Of a stretch of 63,638 bases of DNA, positions 18,253 to 26,386 are shown one piece after another. The notes under the pieces are model-generated. The model saw nothing but the letters and a program-made list of their open reading frames with translations, did not search any database and was not told the origin of the DNA. The DNA comes from Falsigemmobacter intermedius. Lineage in GTDB: Bacteria > Pseudomonadota > Alphaproteobacteria > Rhodobacterales > Rhodobacteraceae. A program made the position numbers and the translations under genes. The stretch covers positions 436 to 64,073 of the forward strand of contig NZ_SBLC01000018.1 in assembly GCF_004054105.1 (NCBI RefSeq). Reading direction: 5' to 3'. Position 1 is the stretch's first letter. Every line of letters starts with the position of its first letter.

Positions 18253-18882
18253 TTAACCTCTGGTAAAGAGGCTCTCGGGCAGGGCGGGCAGGCGCTCGGC
18301 GAGAGCGCTGAGCATCTGATGTGCGGTGCGTTCCGCCAGATCGCCGTCGCCTGCGGCAATCGCGGCGACAAGGGCCTCATGGCCGCCACCCGAGCTGGTC
18401 TCATATTCGCCGATCTGCGCCCGCACCAAAGGGACCTGCACGGCCGGCACCAGGCGGTCAAGCTCACGGTTGCCCGCAAGCGTGGTCATGGCGCGGTAAT
18501 AGCGCGCCCGCGCCCGGCTCAGATCGCTGCGCGCGGCCGCGACATAGGCGGCGAGCGCCTCGCGCATGGGGGCGGGGTCCGCACCTGCGGCCACGGCCTC
18601 GGCGGCCTGACGGGCGGTCAGGCCGATCAGGACGGCCGCAACGCGCAGCACATCCACCGCTTCCCGCCGGGTCAGGCGGCGGATGGTGGCCCCGCGGTGC
18701 GGGATGATCTCAAGAAGCCCCATGGAGGCCAGACGGCTCAGCCCCTCCCGCACGGTGGAGCGGCCGACGTCATAGCGCAGCATCAGATCGCGCTCGGCCA
18801 GGCGCTGGCCGGGGACGAATTGTCCGTCGGTCAGCCCGCGCAGGATATCGCGGGCCAGGGTGTCGGGGCTTGATGAACTCAT
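18253..18882 (-). CDS. GntR-family regulator (FCD type)
   Basis: 209 aa. The N-terminal winged helix-turn-helix (about residues 5-70) shows ERDLMLRYDVGRSTVREGLS. The C-terminal, mostly helical ligand domain looks like FCD, with HEALVAAIAAGDGDLAER near the end. Its start overlaps the upstream phosphotransferase stop by 4 bp, so both are in one transcript. It may control that gene or a target elsewhere. Confidence 0.88.
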   Translation of the reverse strand: MSSSSPDTLARDILRGLTDGQFVPGQRLAERDLMLRYDVGRSTVREGLSRLASMGLLEIIPHRGATIRRLTRREAVDVLRVAAVLIGLTARQAAEAVAAGADPAPMREALAAYVAAARSDLSRARARYYRAMTTLAGNRELDRLVPAVQVPLVRAQIGEYETSSGGGHEALVAAIAAGDGDLAERTAHQMLSALAERLPALPESLFTRG

Positions 18883-19883
18883 AGGCGGCGGGCCATGTCC
18901 CAGGCAATCTGCGCCATCGGCACTGCGCGGGCGCCCACCTCATGCGCGTCGGGATCAGAGGCGGTGCCCTCTTCGGCGCGTTTGGCGATGCCCTGCAGGA
19001 TTGCAGCCATACGGAACAGATTGACGATCAGATAAAGGTCGAAGTCTGCAGGTTTATCCCGTCCGGTTCGGCGGCACCAGTCGGCAATGTAAGCCTCCTC
19101 CGTCGGGATGCCGGAGCCGGGCGTCACCGCCCCCGCAAGGCCGCGGAAGAGATCCGGGCTGACCCTCCAGGTCATCATATGATAGGCGAAATCCGAGATC
19201 GGGCAGCCAAGGGTGCCAAGCTCCCAGTCGATCACCGCCAGAACCTTCGGCTCGGTGGGATGGATCAGCAGGTTGTCCATGCGGAAATCGCCATGCACGA
19301 TCCGCACTTCTTCTTCGCGCTGCGGCAGGTTCTGCGGCAGCCAGTCGATCAGCGCATCCATCGCCGGGATCGACCGCGTTTCAGAGGCGCGGTACTGCTT
19401 TGACCAGCGGTTGACGGTGCGCGCCACATAGCCGCCGTGGCGGCCATAATCACCAAGGCCCACGGCCATGGGATCCACGGTTGAGATGGCCGAGAAGGCC
19501 TGGTTCATGCTGTCAAAGAGCGCGGCGCGGTTCTCAGGCGTCTGGTCGGGCAGCCGGGGGTCGTAAAAGACGCGGCCTTCAATGAACTCCATCACGAAGA
19601 ACATTGAGCCCATGACGGCAGGGTCTTCACAAAGCGCCCAGACCTTCGGGACCGGCACATCCGTGCCCGCCAGCGCCTGCATGACGCGGAATTCGCGGTC
19701 AACAGCATGGGCAGAGGGCAGCACGGGGCCCAGCGGTTTCTGGCGCAGAACATAGCTCTGGTTCGGGGTATCCACCCGCCAGGTCGGATTGGACTGCCCC
19801 CCGGCCAGGCGGTGCAGCCGCATCGGGCCCTGAAACCCGTCGACATGTTCCTCCATCCAGATCTTCAGCTCAGCTTCGGCCAT
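18879..19883 (-). CDS. Phosphotransferase (APH/ACAD10-like kinase)
   Basis: 334 aa from MAEAELKIWMEEHVDG; the 17-residue extension to 19934 is not family-like. Kinase features: LAGGQSNPTWRVDT (nucleotide loop), HGDFRMDNLL (catalytic loop) and VIDWELGTLGCPISDFAY (metal-binding Asp). This is the aminoglycoside phosphotransferase-like group related to the kinase part of ACAD10/11, which in bacteria often lies next to acyl-CoA dehydrogenases and acts in acyl-CoA metabolism. Drug resistance is not implied. Transcribed with the GntR gene. Confidence 0.85.
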   Translation of the reverse strand: MAEAELKIWMEEHVDGFQGPMRLHRLAGGQSNPTWRVDTPNQSYVLRQKPLGPVLPSAHAVDREFRVMQALAGTDVPVPKVWALCEDPAVMGSMFFVMEFIEGRVFYDPRLPDQTPENRAALFDSMNQAFSAISTVDPMAVGLGDYGRHGGYVARTVNRWSKQYRASETRSIPAMDALIDWLPQNLPQREEEVRIVHGDFRMDNLLIHPTEPKVLAVIDWELGTLGCPISDFAYHMMTWRVSPDLFRGLAGAVTPGSGIPTEEAYIADWCRRTGRDKPADFDLYLIVNLFRMAAILQGIAKRAEEGTASDPDAHEVGARAVPMAQIAWDMARRL

Positions 19884-19938
19884 GCATCTCTCTCCCCTTT
19901 GTGTCAGTCTGCGCGGGAGCGGGAAGGAGGTCAAGAGA

Positions 19939-20448
19939 ATGTCAGACGATTTCGGCAGACCAAAGGATGAGGTGACAGCGGCCGAACTTGCCGCCTTCCA
20001 CGTCGCCGTCTGGCGCGAAACCTACCGCGATCTCGCCCCTGCGGAGGCTTATGCGCAGCTCGATGAGGCGCGTCGGCTGCCGCAGTGGCAGGCGGCGCTC
20101 TCCGATCCCGCCCATCAGATCCGGGTGCTGCGCGAGGAGGGAGGGATCATTGGCCTTGCCCATACCGCCCCGGGGGCCGGTGAGATTATGACCGGCTTTG
20201 GCGAAATCCGGCACCTTTATCTGCGCCCCGATCGTCAGGGGCAGGGGCTGGGGCGCAAACTGCTGCAGGAGGCGCTTGCGGGGCTTCGCGCTGCGGGGCA
20301 CAGGCGCGCGGCGCTGGCGGTGGTGGCAGGGAATGCAAAGGCCCGCGCCTTTTACCGCCACTGCGGCGGGCGTGAAGACCTGGCCTTCACCGATCCGGGG
20401 CCGCTCTGGCGGTCTGACAATCTTCGGGTGGTCTGGGATCTGACCTGA
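19939..20448 (+). CDS. GNAT N-acetyltransferase
   Basis: 169 aa from MSDDFGRPKDEV, behind GGAAGGAGG. The acetyl-CoA loop LYLRPDRQGQGLGRKLL is near residues 93-110, and ARAFYRHCGG is the usual motif B. The acceptor is unknown. It is divergent from the phosphotransferase-GntR pair with only a 55-bp gap. Confidence 0.88.
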   Translation: MSDDFGRPKDEVTAAELAAFHVAVWRETYRDLAPAEAYAQLDEARRLPQWQAALSDPAHQIRVLREEGGIIGLAHTAPGAGEIMTGFGEIRHLYLRPDRQGQGLGRKLLQEALAGLRAAGHRRAALAVVAGNAKARAFYRHCGGREDLAFTDPGPLWRSDNLRVVWDLT

Positions 20449-20457
20449 GCGCAATGA

Positions 20458-20482
20458 AAAACCCGCCTCAGGGGCGGGTTTT
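20458..20482. terminator. Bidirectional terminator between GNAT and mltG
   Basis: AAAACCCGCC / GGCGGGTTTT stem with a 5-nt loop. It lies between convergent genes and has Ts on both sides, so it can serve both. Confidence 0.85.
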
Positions 20483-20487
20483 CAGGA

Positions 20488-21663
20488 TCAGTTGCCCGAA
20501 GCCGGGGCCTGGCGGGCGCGTTCGGCCTCAATCTGACGCCATTTGGCGACATTGGCATTATGCTCTGCCAGGGTCTCGGCAAAGGCATGGCCGCCGGTGC
20601 CATCGGCCACGAAGAAGAGATATTTGCTCTCCGGCGGGTTCAGCGTGGCTTCAATGCTGGCGCGGCCGGGGTTGGCGATCGGGGTCGGCGGCAGGCCGTC
20701 GATGACATAGGTGTTCCAGGCCGTGCGCCCCTGAAGCTCAGAGCGGCGCAGGCCACGGCCCAGCACGCCCTGTCCCTTGGTGACGCCATAGATCACCGTC
20801 GGGTCGGTCTGCAGCTTCATGCCCTGACGCAGACGGTTCACAAAGACCGCAGCCACCTGACCACGCTCATCGGGAACGCCGGTCTCTTTCTCGACGATCG
20901 AGGCCATGATCAGCGCCTCGTTGATGTCTTTATAGGGCAGCCCCTCCTGGCGCGCGGCCCAGAGGTCGTTGAGAATGCGGGTCTGACGGCCCGCCATTTC
21001 CGCCACAAGGGCGGCGCGGTCCATGCCGCGGGTGATCTCATAGCTGTCGGGGGCGAGAGTGCCTTCCGCGGGACGGTCTTTGACCTCTCCCTTGAGCAGA
21101 TCGACGTTTTTCAGCGCCTCGGTCACCTGCCAGACGGTGGTGCCTTCGGCCACAGTGACGCGGGCGCGAATACCGGTGTCCTCCAGCGCGGCTTTCAGCT
21201 CGGCCGGGACCTCAGAGGTGTCTTTGAGATCGCGTTTGACGACTTCGGTGAATTTCTGGGTCGCAGGATCGAGCTCGCGCAGCACCACATCCGCGGCATT
21301 GACGCCGATGCGGTAGTTCAGTTCAGAGCCGCAGCTCGACTGCCCGCCTTTGGTGATGACCCCGGCGATCTCCTGCATGCTGATCCCGGCAGGCAGCAGG
21401 TAAGAGCCTGCCTTCAGACCGGAATCAAGCTCTGCATAGCGCGAGCCGATGCGGAAGATCCGCGCATCAGACACCGCGCCCTGACGCTCCAGCTCAGCAG
21501 CGGAGGAGGCAAAGCTCGCTCCGCGCTCAACCCGGAAGCAGACCGCCTCTGTCAGCGGACCAGGCCCTTCATATTGCCGCTTGCCCCAGGCAATCAGGCC
21601 CGCGACGGCAATCAGCGCAACGATGAACAGGGTCAGCGCATTAGAGGCGATCGATTTCCACAT
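20488..21663 (-). CDS. mltG: Endolytic murein transglycosylase
   Basis: 391-aa inner-membrane lytic transglycosylase that cuts nascent glycan strands. One N-terminal membrane segment (ALTLFIVALIAVAGLIAW). The YceG domain follows, with the catalytic Glu in ASIVEKETGVPDE (about residue 257), followed by VFVNRLRQGMKLQTDPTV. The fabF stop overlaps its start by one base, the common fabF-mltG pair. Confidence 0.96.
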   Translation of the reverse strand: MWKSIASNALTLFIVALIAVAGLIAWGKRQYEGPGPLTEAVCFRVERGASFASSAAELERQGAVSDARIFRIGSRYAELDSGLKAGSYLLPAGISMQEIAGVITKGGQSSCGSELNYRIGVNAADVVLRELDPATQKFTEVVKRDLKDTSEVPAELKAALEDTGIRARVTVAEGTTVWQVTEALKNVDLLKGEVKDRPAEGTLAPDSYEITRGMDRAALVAEMAGRQTRILNDLWAARQEGLPYKDINEALIMASIVEKETGVPDERGQVAAVFVNRLRQGMKLQTDPTVIYGVTKGQGVLGRGLRRSELQGRTAWNTYVIDGLPPTPIANPGRASIEATLNPPESKYLFFVADGTGGHAFAETLAEHNANVAKWRQIEAERARQAPASGN

Positions 21664-22925
21664 CAGGCTTTGACTTTCCCGAGAACAAGGCTGGCATTGG
21701 TGCCACCAAAGCCGAAGCTGTTCGAGAGCGCCACATTGATCTCACGCTTCACGGCTTTGTTAGCGGCGAGATCGAGTTTCGGCGTCACGGCGGGGGTGTC
21801 GAGGTTGATGGTCGGCGGGGCCACCTGATCGCGGATCGCAAGCACGCAGAAGATCGCCTCAACCGCGCCCGCAGCCCCCAGAAGGTGACCGATCGAGGAT
21901 TTGGTCGAGGACATGGTGGCCTTCGCCGCCGCATCACCCAGCAGACGCTCAACCGCGCCAAGCTCAATGGTGTCGGCCATGGTCGAGGTGCCGTGGGCGT
22001 TGATGTAATCCACATCCGCCGGCGCAATGCCTGCGCGTTTCAGCGCTGCCTGCATCGAGCGGAAGCCGCCGTCGCCGTCTTCGGAAGGTGCGGTGATGTG
22101 ATAGGCGTCGCCCGACATGCCATAGCCCAGGACTTCGGCATAGATCTTCGCGCCGCGGGCTTTCGCGTGCTCATATTCTTCCAGCACGACTACGCCCGCA
22201 CCTTCGCCCATGACGAAACCGTCACGGTCCGCATCATAGGGACGCGAGGCTTTGGTCGGATCATCGGCGCGTTTGGTCGAGAGCGCTTTGCAGGCGTTGA
22301 AACCCGCGATGCCGATTTCCGAGATCGGGCTTTCCGCACCACCGGCCAGCATGACATCCGCATCGCCGAAAGCGATCAGACGGGCGGCATCGCCGATGGC
22401 ATGTGCGCCGGTCGAGCAGGCGGTCACAACCGCGTGGTTCGGACCCTTAAAGCCGAAGCGGATCGAGACCTGACCCGAGATCAGGTTGATCAGCGCGCCG
22501 GGGATGAAGAAAGGCGAGACGCGCTTGGGGCCGCGCTCTTTGATCAGAACGGCGGTTTCCGCGATCGAGGTCAGACCCCCGATGCCCGAGCCGATCATCA
22601 CACCGGTGCGCTCTTTCTCTTCCTCGGTTTCCGGCTTCCAGCCCGAATCCTCGACAGCCTGCACAGCGGCAGCCATGCCGTAGAGGATGAAATCATCGAC
22701 CTTGCGGCGCTCTTTCGGCTCCATCCAGTCGTCGGGATTGAAGGTGCCGTTGCTGCCATCGCCCATCGGGATTTCGCAGGCATATTGGGTGACGACATTG
22801 CCTGCATCAAAGCGCGTGATCGGACCTGCGCCCGATTGGCCCGCGAGCAGGCGCGACCAGGTTTCTTCCACACCGCAGGCCAGGGGCGTGACAAGACCCA
22901 GACCCGTAACGACGACACGACGCAT
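21663..22925 (-). CDS. fabF: Beta-ketoacyl-ACP synthase II
   Basis: Elongates acyl-ACP with malonyl-ACP. 420 aa from MRRVVVTGLGLVTPLA; AAGGAG lies 6 nt before this ATG, which rules out the long N-terminal extension. The Cys-His-His triad is present: TACSTGAH (about 169), NAHGTSTMADTIE and SSIGHLLGAAGA. acpP, the usual upstream gene, is absent; a divergent aldo/keto reductase takes that place. Confidence 0.96.
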   Translation of the reverse strand: MRRVVVTGLGLVTPLACGVEETWSRLLAGQSGAGPITRFDAGNVVTQYACEIPMGDGSNGTFNPDDWMEPKERRKVDDFILYGMAAAVQAVEDSGWKPETEEEKERTGVMIGSGIGGLTSIAETAVLIKERGPKRVSPFFIPGALINLISGQVSIRFGFKGPNHAVVTACSTGAHAIGDAARLIAFGDADVMLAGGAESPISEIGIAGFNACKALSTKRADDPTKASRPYDADRDGFVMGEGAGVVVLEEYEHAKARGAKIYAEVLGYGMSGDAYHITAPSEDGDGGFRSMQAALKRAGIAPADVDYINAHGTSTMADTIELGAVERLLGDAAAKATMSSTKSSIGHLLGAAGAVEAIFCVLAIRDQVAPPTINLDTPAVTPKLDLAANKAVKREINVALSNSFGFGGTNASLVLGKVKA

Positions 22926-23145
22926 CCGCATCTCCTTGTCAAAACCAGTTAAGGGCGATGAAATACACAGCCACGCCCGCCTTCGCAATATAAGCACGAT
23001 TGCGCCGCTCTGAAGGAGCGCCTTTTCCCTGTGCACATCTGAGGCTGCGCCCGCGGTCTTCTGCCGTCCGGCGCGGCAGCGGGCGAATTGCGCTTGGCGG
23101 GGCAGGGGCTGCGGGCTAGGCTGCAGCTGCAGCAGGGGGAATATC

Positions 23146-24189
23146 ATGCGCAGACTACCACTTGGCCGCAGCGGAATTATGGTCAGTGAATATTGCCTCG
23201 GGTCGATGACCTGGGGATCTCAGAACACCGAAGCCGAGGGCCATGCCCAGATGGATCTCGCCCGCGATATGGGCGTCAACTTCATCGACACGGCTGAGAT
23301 GTATCCCACGAACCCGGTGCGGGCGGAAACCATCGGCCACACGGAAGAGATCATCGGCTCCTGGCTTTCCGCGCGCGGCAACCGTGCCGATGTGGTGCTG
23401 GCCACGAAAGTCTCGGGCGGCGGGCGTGACATCATTCGCGACGGCGAGATGATCTCGGGGCCCGTCCTGCGGCGCTGTGCAGAGGACTCGCTGCGCCGTC
23501 TGGGCACCGATTACATCGATCTCTATCAGCTGCACTGGCCCAACCGCGGCTCCTATCATTTCCGTCAGAACTGGGGCTTTGACCCGTCGCAGCAGCGCCG
23601 CGATGAGGTCATCCCCCATATGCAGGACGTACTGTCTGAGGCGGCAAAGCTGGTCGCAGAGGGCAAGATCCGCGCCTTCGGTCTGTCGAATGAAAGCGCC
23701 TGGGGCACCGCGCAGTGGCTGCGTCTGGCCGAGCTGAACGGCTGGCCGCGGGTTTCGGCCATTCAGAACGAATACTCGCTGCTCAACCGCCTCTTCGACA
23801 CCGATATGGCAGAGCTTTGCCACCACGAAGACGTACCGCTGCTGGCCTATTCGCCGCTGGCGACCGGGATCCTCTCGGGCAAATATGCAGGCGATGTGAC
23901 GCCGGACAACACCCGCCGCGTGGCGACGCCGGATCTGGGCGGACGCATCACCAAGCAGGTGTTCCCGGCCGTTGCCGCTTATCTGCGGGTGGCGGCTGAT
24001 CACGGGCTTGATCCCTGCCAGATGGCGCTGGCTTTCTGCCGCTCGCGTCCGGTGCCGGTGATCCCGATCGTGGGGGCCACCACGCTGGCGCAGCTGAAAA
24101 CCAACCTCGGCGCGGCTGACGTGGTGCTCTCGCCCGAAGTGATTGCCGAGATCGAGGCAGTGCGCCGCGATCACCCGCAGCCCTTCTGA
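23146..24189 (+). CDS. NADP-dependent aldo/keto reductase (Tas-like)
   Basis: 347 aa, close in length and pattern to E. coli Tas. TIM-barrel AKR features: Asp/Tyr in NFIDTAEMYPTNP (about 46-58), catalytic Lys in LATKVSGG, His in LYQLHWPNRG, and cofactor binding near PVIPIVGATTLAQLK. Tas-type AKRs reduce carbonyls; the physiological substrate is unclear. It diverges from fabF over a 220-bp gap where I see no clear regulatory site. The next gene starts inside its stop (TGATG). Confidence 0.9.
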   Translation: MRRLPLGRSGIMVSEYCLGSMTWGSQNTEAEGHAQMDLARDMGVNFIDTAEMYPTNPVRAETIGHTEEIIGSWLSARGNRADVVLATKVSGGGRDIIRDGEMISGPVLRRCAEDSLRRLGTDYIDLYQLHWPNRGSYHFRQNWGFDPSQQRRDEVIPHMQDVLSEAAKLVAEGKIRAFGLSNESAWGTAQWLRLAELNGWPRVSAIQNEYSLLNRLFDTDMAELCHHEDVPLLAYSPLATGILSGKYAGDVTPDNTRRVATPDLGGRITKQVFPAVAAYLRVAADHGLDPCQMALAFCRSRPVPVIPIVGATTLAQLKTNLGAADVVLSPEVIAEIEAVRRDHPQPF

Positions 24190-24515
24190 TGCGCGCGGCC
24201 CTCGCCCTTCTTGCCTGTCTCGCGCTCGCGGCCTGCCGCGAGGAGGCGCCGGCCCCCGTGCCGGTCTTTGCGCCGCCTGCCGAGGCTGAGGCGGCCTGCA
24301 GCCGGGCGGGGGGCGAGTTTCTGCGCGCAGGCGGTGGCCGGGCGCGGGCCTGCATCCACACAATGCCCGATGCCGGAAAGCAGTGCCGGGCCGCCGATGA
24401 CTGTCAGGGCGACTGCCTGGCGCGCAGCGGCTCCTGCGCGCCGGTGTCTCCGCTCTACGGCTGCCATGAGATCGTGATGAGCAACGGGGCGAGGGCGATG
24501 CAATGCCGCGACTGA
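24189..24515 (+). CDS. Small cysteine-rich lipoprotein
   Basis: 108 aa. Signal peptide with lipobox L13-A14-A15-C16. The mature part has about ten cysteines, including DAGKQCRAADDCQGDCLA, GSCAPVSPLYGCH and a C-terminal MQCRD, so several disulfides are likely in the periplasm. I recall a similar small DAGxxC..C.GxC pattern in other alphaproteobacterial proteins of unknown function. Starts within the reductase stop and overlaps the lipocalin-like gene by 13 bp. Confidence 0.7.
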   Translation: MRAALALLACLALAACREEAPAPVPVFAPPAEAEAACSRAGGEFLRAGGGRARACIHTMPDAGKQCRAADDCQGDCLARSGSCAPVSPLYGCHEIVMSNGARAMQCRD

Positions 24516-25009
24516 AACACCCCGGACTGTGGCTCGCGCTGCTCCTTGCAGGCTGCAGCGCGGCGCCGGTCGCGCAGAGGGTCGCTCTGCGCGACCCCGC
24601 GATCCCGATCTATTCCATGGCCGGGCTGAACCCCGCCCGCCTCCACGGCACCTGGACCGAGGCTGCCCATGTGGCTGCCCCCGGCGCGGCCTCCTGTGCG
24701 CCGGGGCGCCTCAGCATCCGCCCCGAAGGCGACCGGCTGCGGCTCAGTGGGCAGCTTTGCCGGGCGGGACGTGCCACGCCGGTGAACCGGGCCGCGCGTT
24801 ACATCGGCAACGGACGGCTGCAGGTCGAAGGCGAGGCTGAGGCCTGGTGGGTGATCTGGGCCGATTACGACAACCGCTCGGTGATCCTTGCGACCCCCTC
24901 CGGCAGTTTCGCTTCGGTCCTTGACCGCGGCGTGATGCCGGCCGACCGGCGCAAAGCGGCCCGCGATATGCTGGCCTATAACGGCTACCGCGCCGATCTG
25001 CTGCGCTGA
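24503..25009 (+). CDS. Lipocalin-like lipoprotein
   Basis: 168 aa with lipobox L15-A16-G17-C18. The mature part has the lipocalin GxW-type start (RLHGTWTEAAH) and a late strand pair WWVIWADYDNRSVILATPSG typical of Blc/ApoD-like bacterial lipocalins. Probably outer-membrane anchored and binding a small hydrophobic ligand. The 13-bp overlap with the upstream lipoprotein suggests translational coupling. Confidence 0.7.
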   Translation: MPRLKHPGLWLALLLAGCSAAPVAQRVALRDPAIPIYSMAGLNPARLHGTWTEAAHVAAPGAASCAPGRLSIRPEGDRLRLSGQLCRAGRATPVNRAARYIGNGRLQVEGEAEAWWVIWADYDNRSVILATPSGSFASVLDRGVMPADRRKAARDMLAYNGYRADLLR

Positions 25010-25074
25010 GCCGGGATCGCCCGTCCGGTGGAGTAGGCAGCGCGCGCCGCAGGCAGTAGCGACCCATCCTCAGG

Positions 25075-25112
25075 GACAGGCCGGTGACAGGCCGGTGACA
25101 GGCAGGGGGGGG
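25075..25112 (+). repeat. 11-bp tandem repeat and G8 tract in a 5' UTR
   Basis: GACAGGCCGGT is repeated 2.6 times (25075-25103). It is followed by eight Gs (25105-25112) ending 5 nt before the ATG of the next gene, at ribosome-binding-site distance. Both are slippage-prone. Confidence 0.8.
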
Positions 25113-25117
25113 CAGGC

Positions 25118-25726
25118 ATGCGCGCGATTTTAACAGGACTGCTGATGGCTCTGGCCGGGGTGGCACAGGCCGCGCCGCAGATGGATACCCGGCTTTACGA
25201 TCTCGGGCGCGATATCTGCGGGCAGATCGCCGATGGCGAGCTTCCGGTGCCCGGCACGGCTGAGCTGATCGAAAGGGTTGATGCCTTCGGCTGGGAACGC
25301 TCAGAGTTCTGCCACTGCGTGGGAGAAGAATTCGGCCTCAACCCGGCACAAAAGGCCCGGATGGCGGCGGAAGAAGGGGACGGCGCGGCGGAGGCTCTGG
25401 TTGAGATCATCCGCTCAAATATGCTTCTTTGCCAACCCGGCGGTCGGATCTACAGCGATCTGCATGTGACGAAGGATGACTACTGGCAATGCGGTCAGGT
25501 GCTGGACGGTGCCGCGCCGCTGCCGGGCTTTGACCTCCGGGCCACCCTGCGTGAGATGCGTGCCGCCGGGCGCGACCGTGAGGCGCTTTGCACCTGCGCT
25601 GCGGGCTGGCTGACGCTGGTCGATGATCTGATCGAAGTGAAGCCTCCCTCGGCTGAGGTCAGAATCCCCGCCTATGAGATGCAGCTGGCCACCGGCATCC
25701 GGGCCTGTATCTCAAACGCCCATTGA
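25118..25726 (+). CDS. Exported protein with duplicated cysteine module
   Basis: 202 aa with a signal peptide (AILTGLLMALAGVAQA). The mature protein is two copies of one module. Copy 1 has Cys 34, 65, 67, 105; copy 2 has Cys 125, 158, 160, 197. Each begins CGQ-x2-DG-x2-P-x-PG and continues to a CxC then a single Cys. The spacings are 31-2-38 and 33-2-37. Four disulfides or metal/heme-independent Cys4 clusters are possible. I do not recognise the family. It precedes fabA but with a 131-bp gap. Confidence 0.7.
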   Translation: MRAILTGLLMALAGVAQAAPQMDTRLYDLGRDICGQIADGELPVPGTAELIERVDAFGWERSEFCHCVGEEFGLNPAQKARMAAEEGDGAAEALVEIIRSNMLLCQPGGRIYSDLHVTKDDYWQCGQVLDGAAPLPGFDLRATLREMRAAGRDREALCTCAAGWLTLVDDLIEVKPPSAEVRIPAYEMQLATGIRACISNAH

Positions 25727-25857
25727 TCGAAGCACGCCCGGACCCCACATAAACATCGCTTTTGTTGCCCCTTTGCGGGGCCAAAAGCCCGCAACACTTG
25801 CCCTTTCAGGGGGTGCGGTGTTAGAGGAAAATCTGGACCCTGAACAGGAAGAGACAC

Positions 25858-26361
25858 GTGTATCCGACCAGCTTCGATAAGGAAGACCTTCTGAAATGCG
25901 CCCGCGGCGAGCTGTTTGGCCCCGGTAACGCGCAGCTTCCTGCGCCCCCGATGCTGATGATGGACCGCATCACTGAGGTCTCGGCTGACGGCGGTGAACA
26001 TGGCAAAGGCCATATCAAAGCTGAATTCGACATTACCCCGGATCTGTGGTTCTTCGACTGCCACTTCCCCGGCAACCCGATCATGCCCGGCTGCCTCGGT
26101 CTCGACGGCCTGTGGCAGCTCACCGGCTTTAACCTTGGCTGGCGCGGCTGGCAGGGGCGGGGCTATGCGCTGGGCGTGGGCGAAGTGAAGCTGACCGGCA
26201 TGGTGCGTCCTGACCGCAAACTGCTGACCTACCACGTGGATTTCACCAAAGCCGTGCAGACCCGCCGCCTGACCATGGGCGTTGCTGACGGTCGCGTTGA
26301 GGCGGATGGCGAAGTCATCTACCTGGTCAAAGACATGAAAGTCGCCCTTTCGGCTTCCTGA
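25858..26361 (+). CDS. fabA: 3-hydroxydecanoyl-ACP dehydratase/isomerase
   Basis: Introduces the double bond in unsaturated fatty acid synthesis. 167 aa with a GTG start (no in-frame ATG nearby; AGGAAG upstream). The hotdog active site is visible: His in [14 protein letters not shown] (about 68) and Asp in [13 protein letters not shown] (about 83). Followed by fabB after 25 bp, forming the anaerobic unsaturated fatty acid pathway. The usual divergent irr regulator is not upstream. Confidence 0.96.
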   Translation: MYPTSFDKEDLLKCARGELFGPGNAQLPAPPMLMMDRITEVSADGGEHGKGHIKAEFDITPDLWFFDCHFPGNPIMPGCLGLDGLWQLTGFNLGWRGWQGRGYALGVGEVKLTGMVRPDRKLLTYHVDFTKAVQTRRLTMGVADGRVEADGEVIYLVKDMKVALSAS

Positions 26362-26386
26362 TACTTCCTCCGGAAAGGAGATCCCC

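Noticed and set aside
18879-19883. Aminoglycoside resistance gene
   Set aside because: Although the kinase fold is shared with APH enzymes, the DWELGTLG context and length match the ACAD10-like metabolic group.
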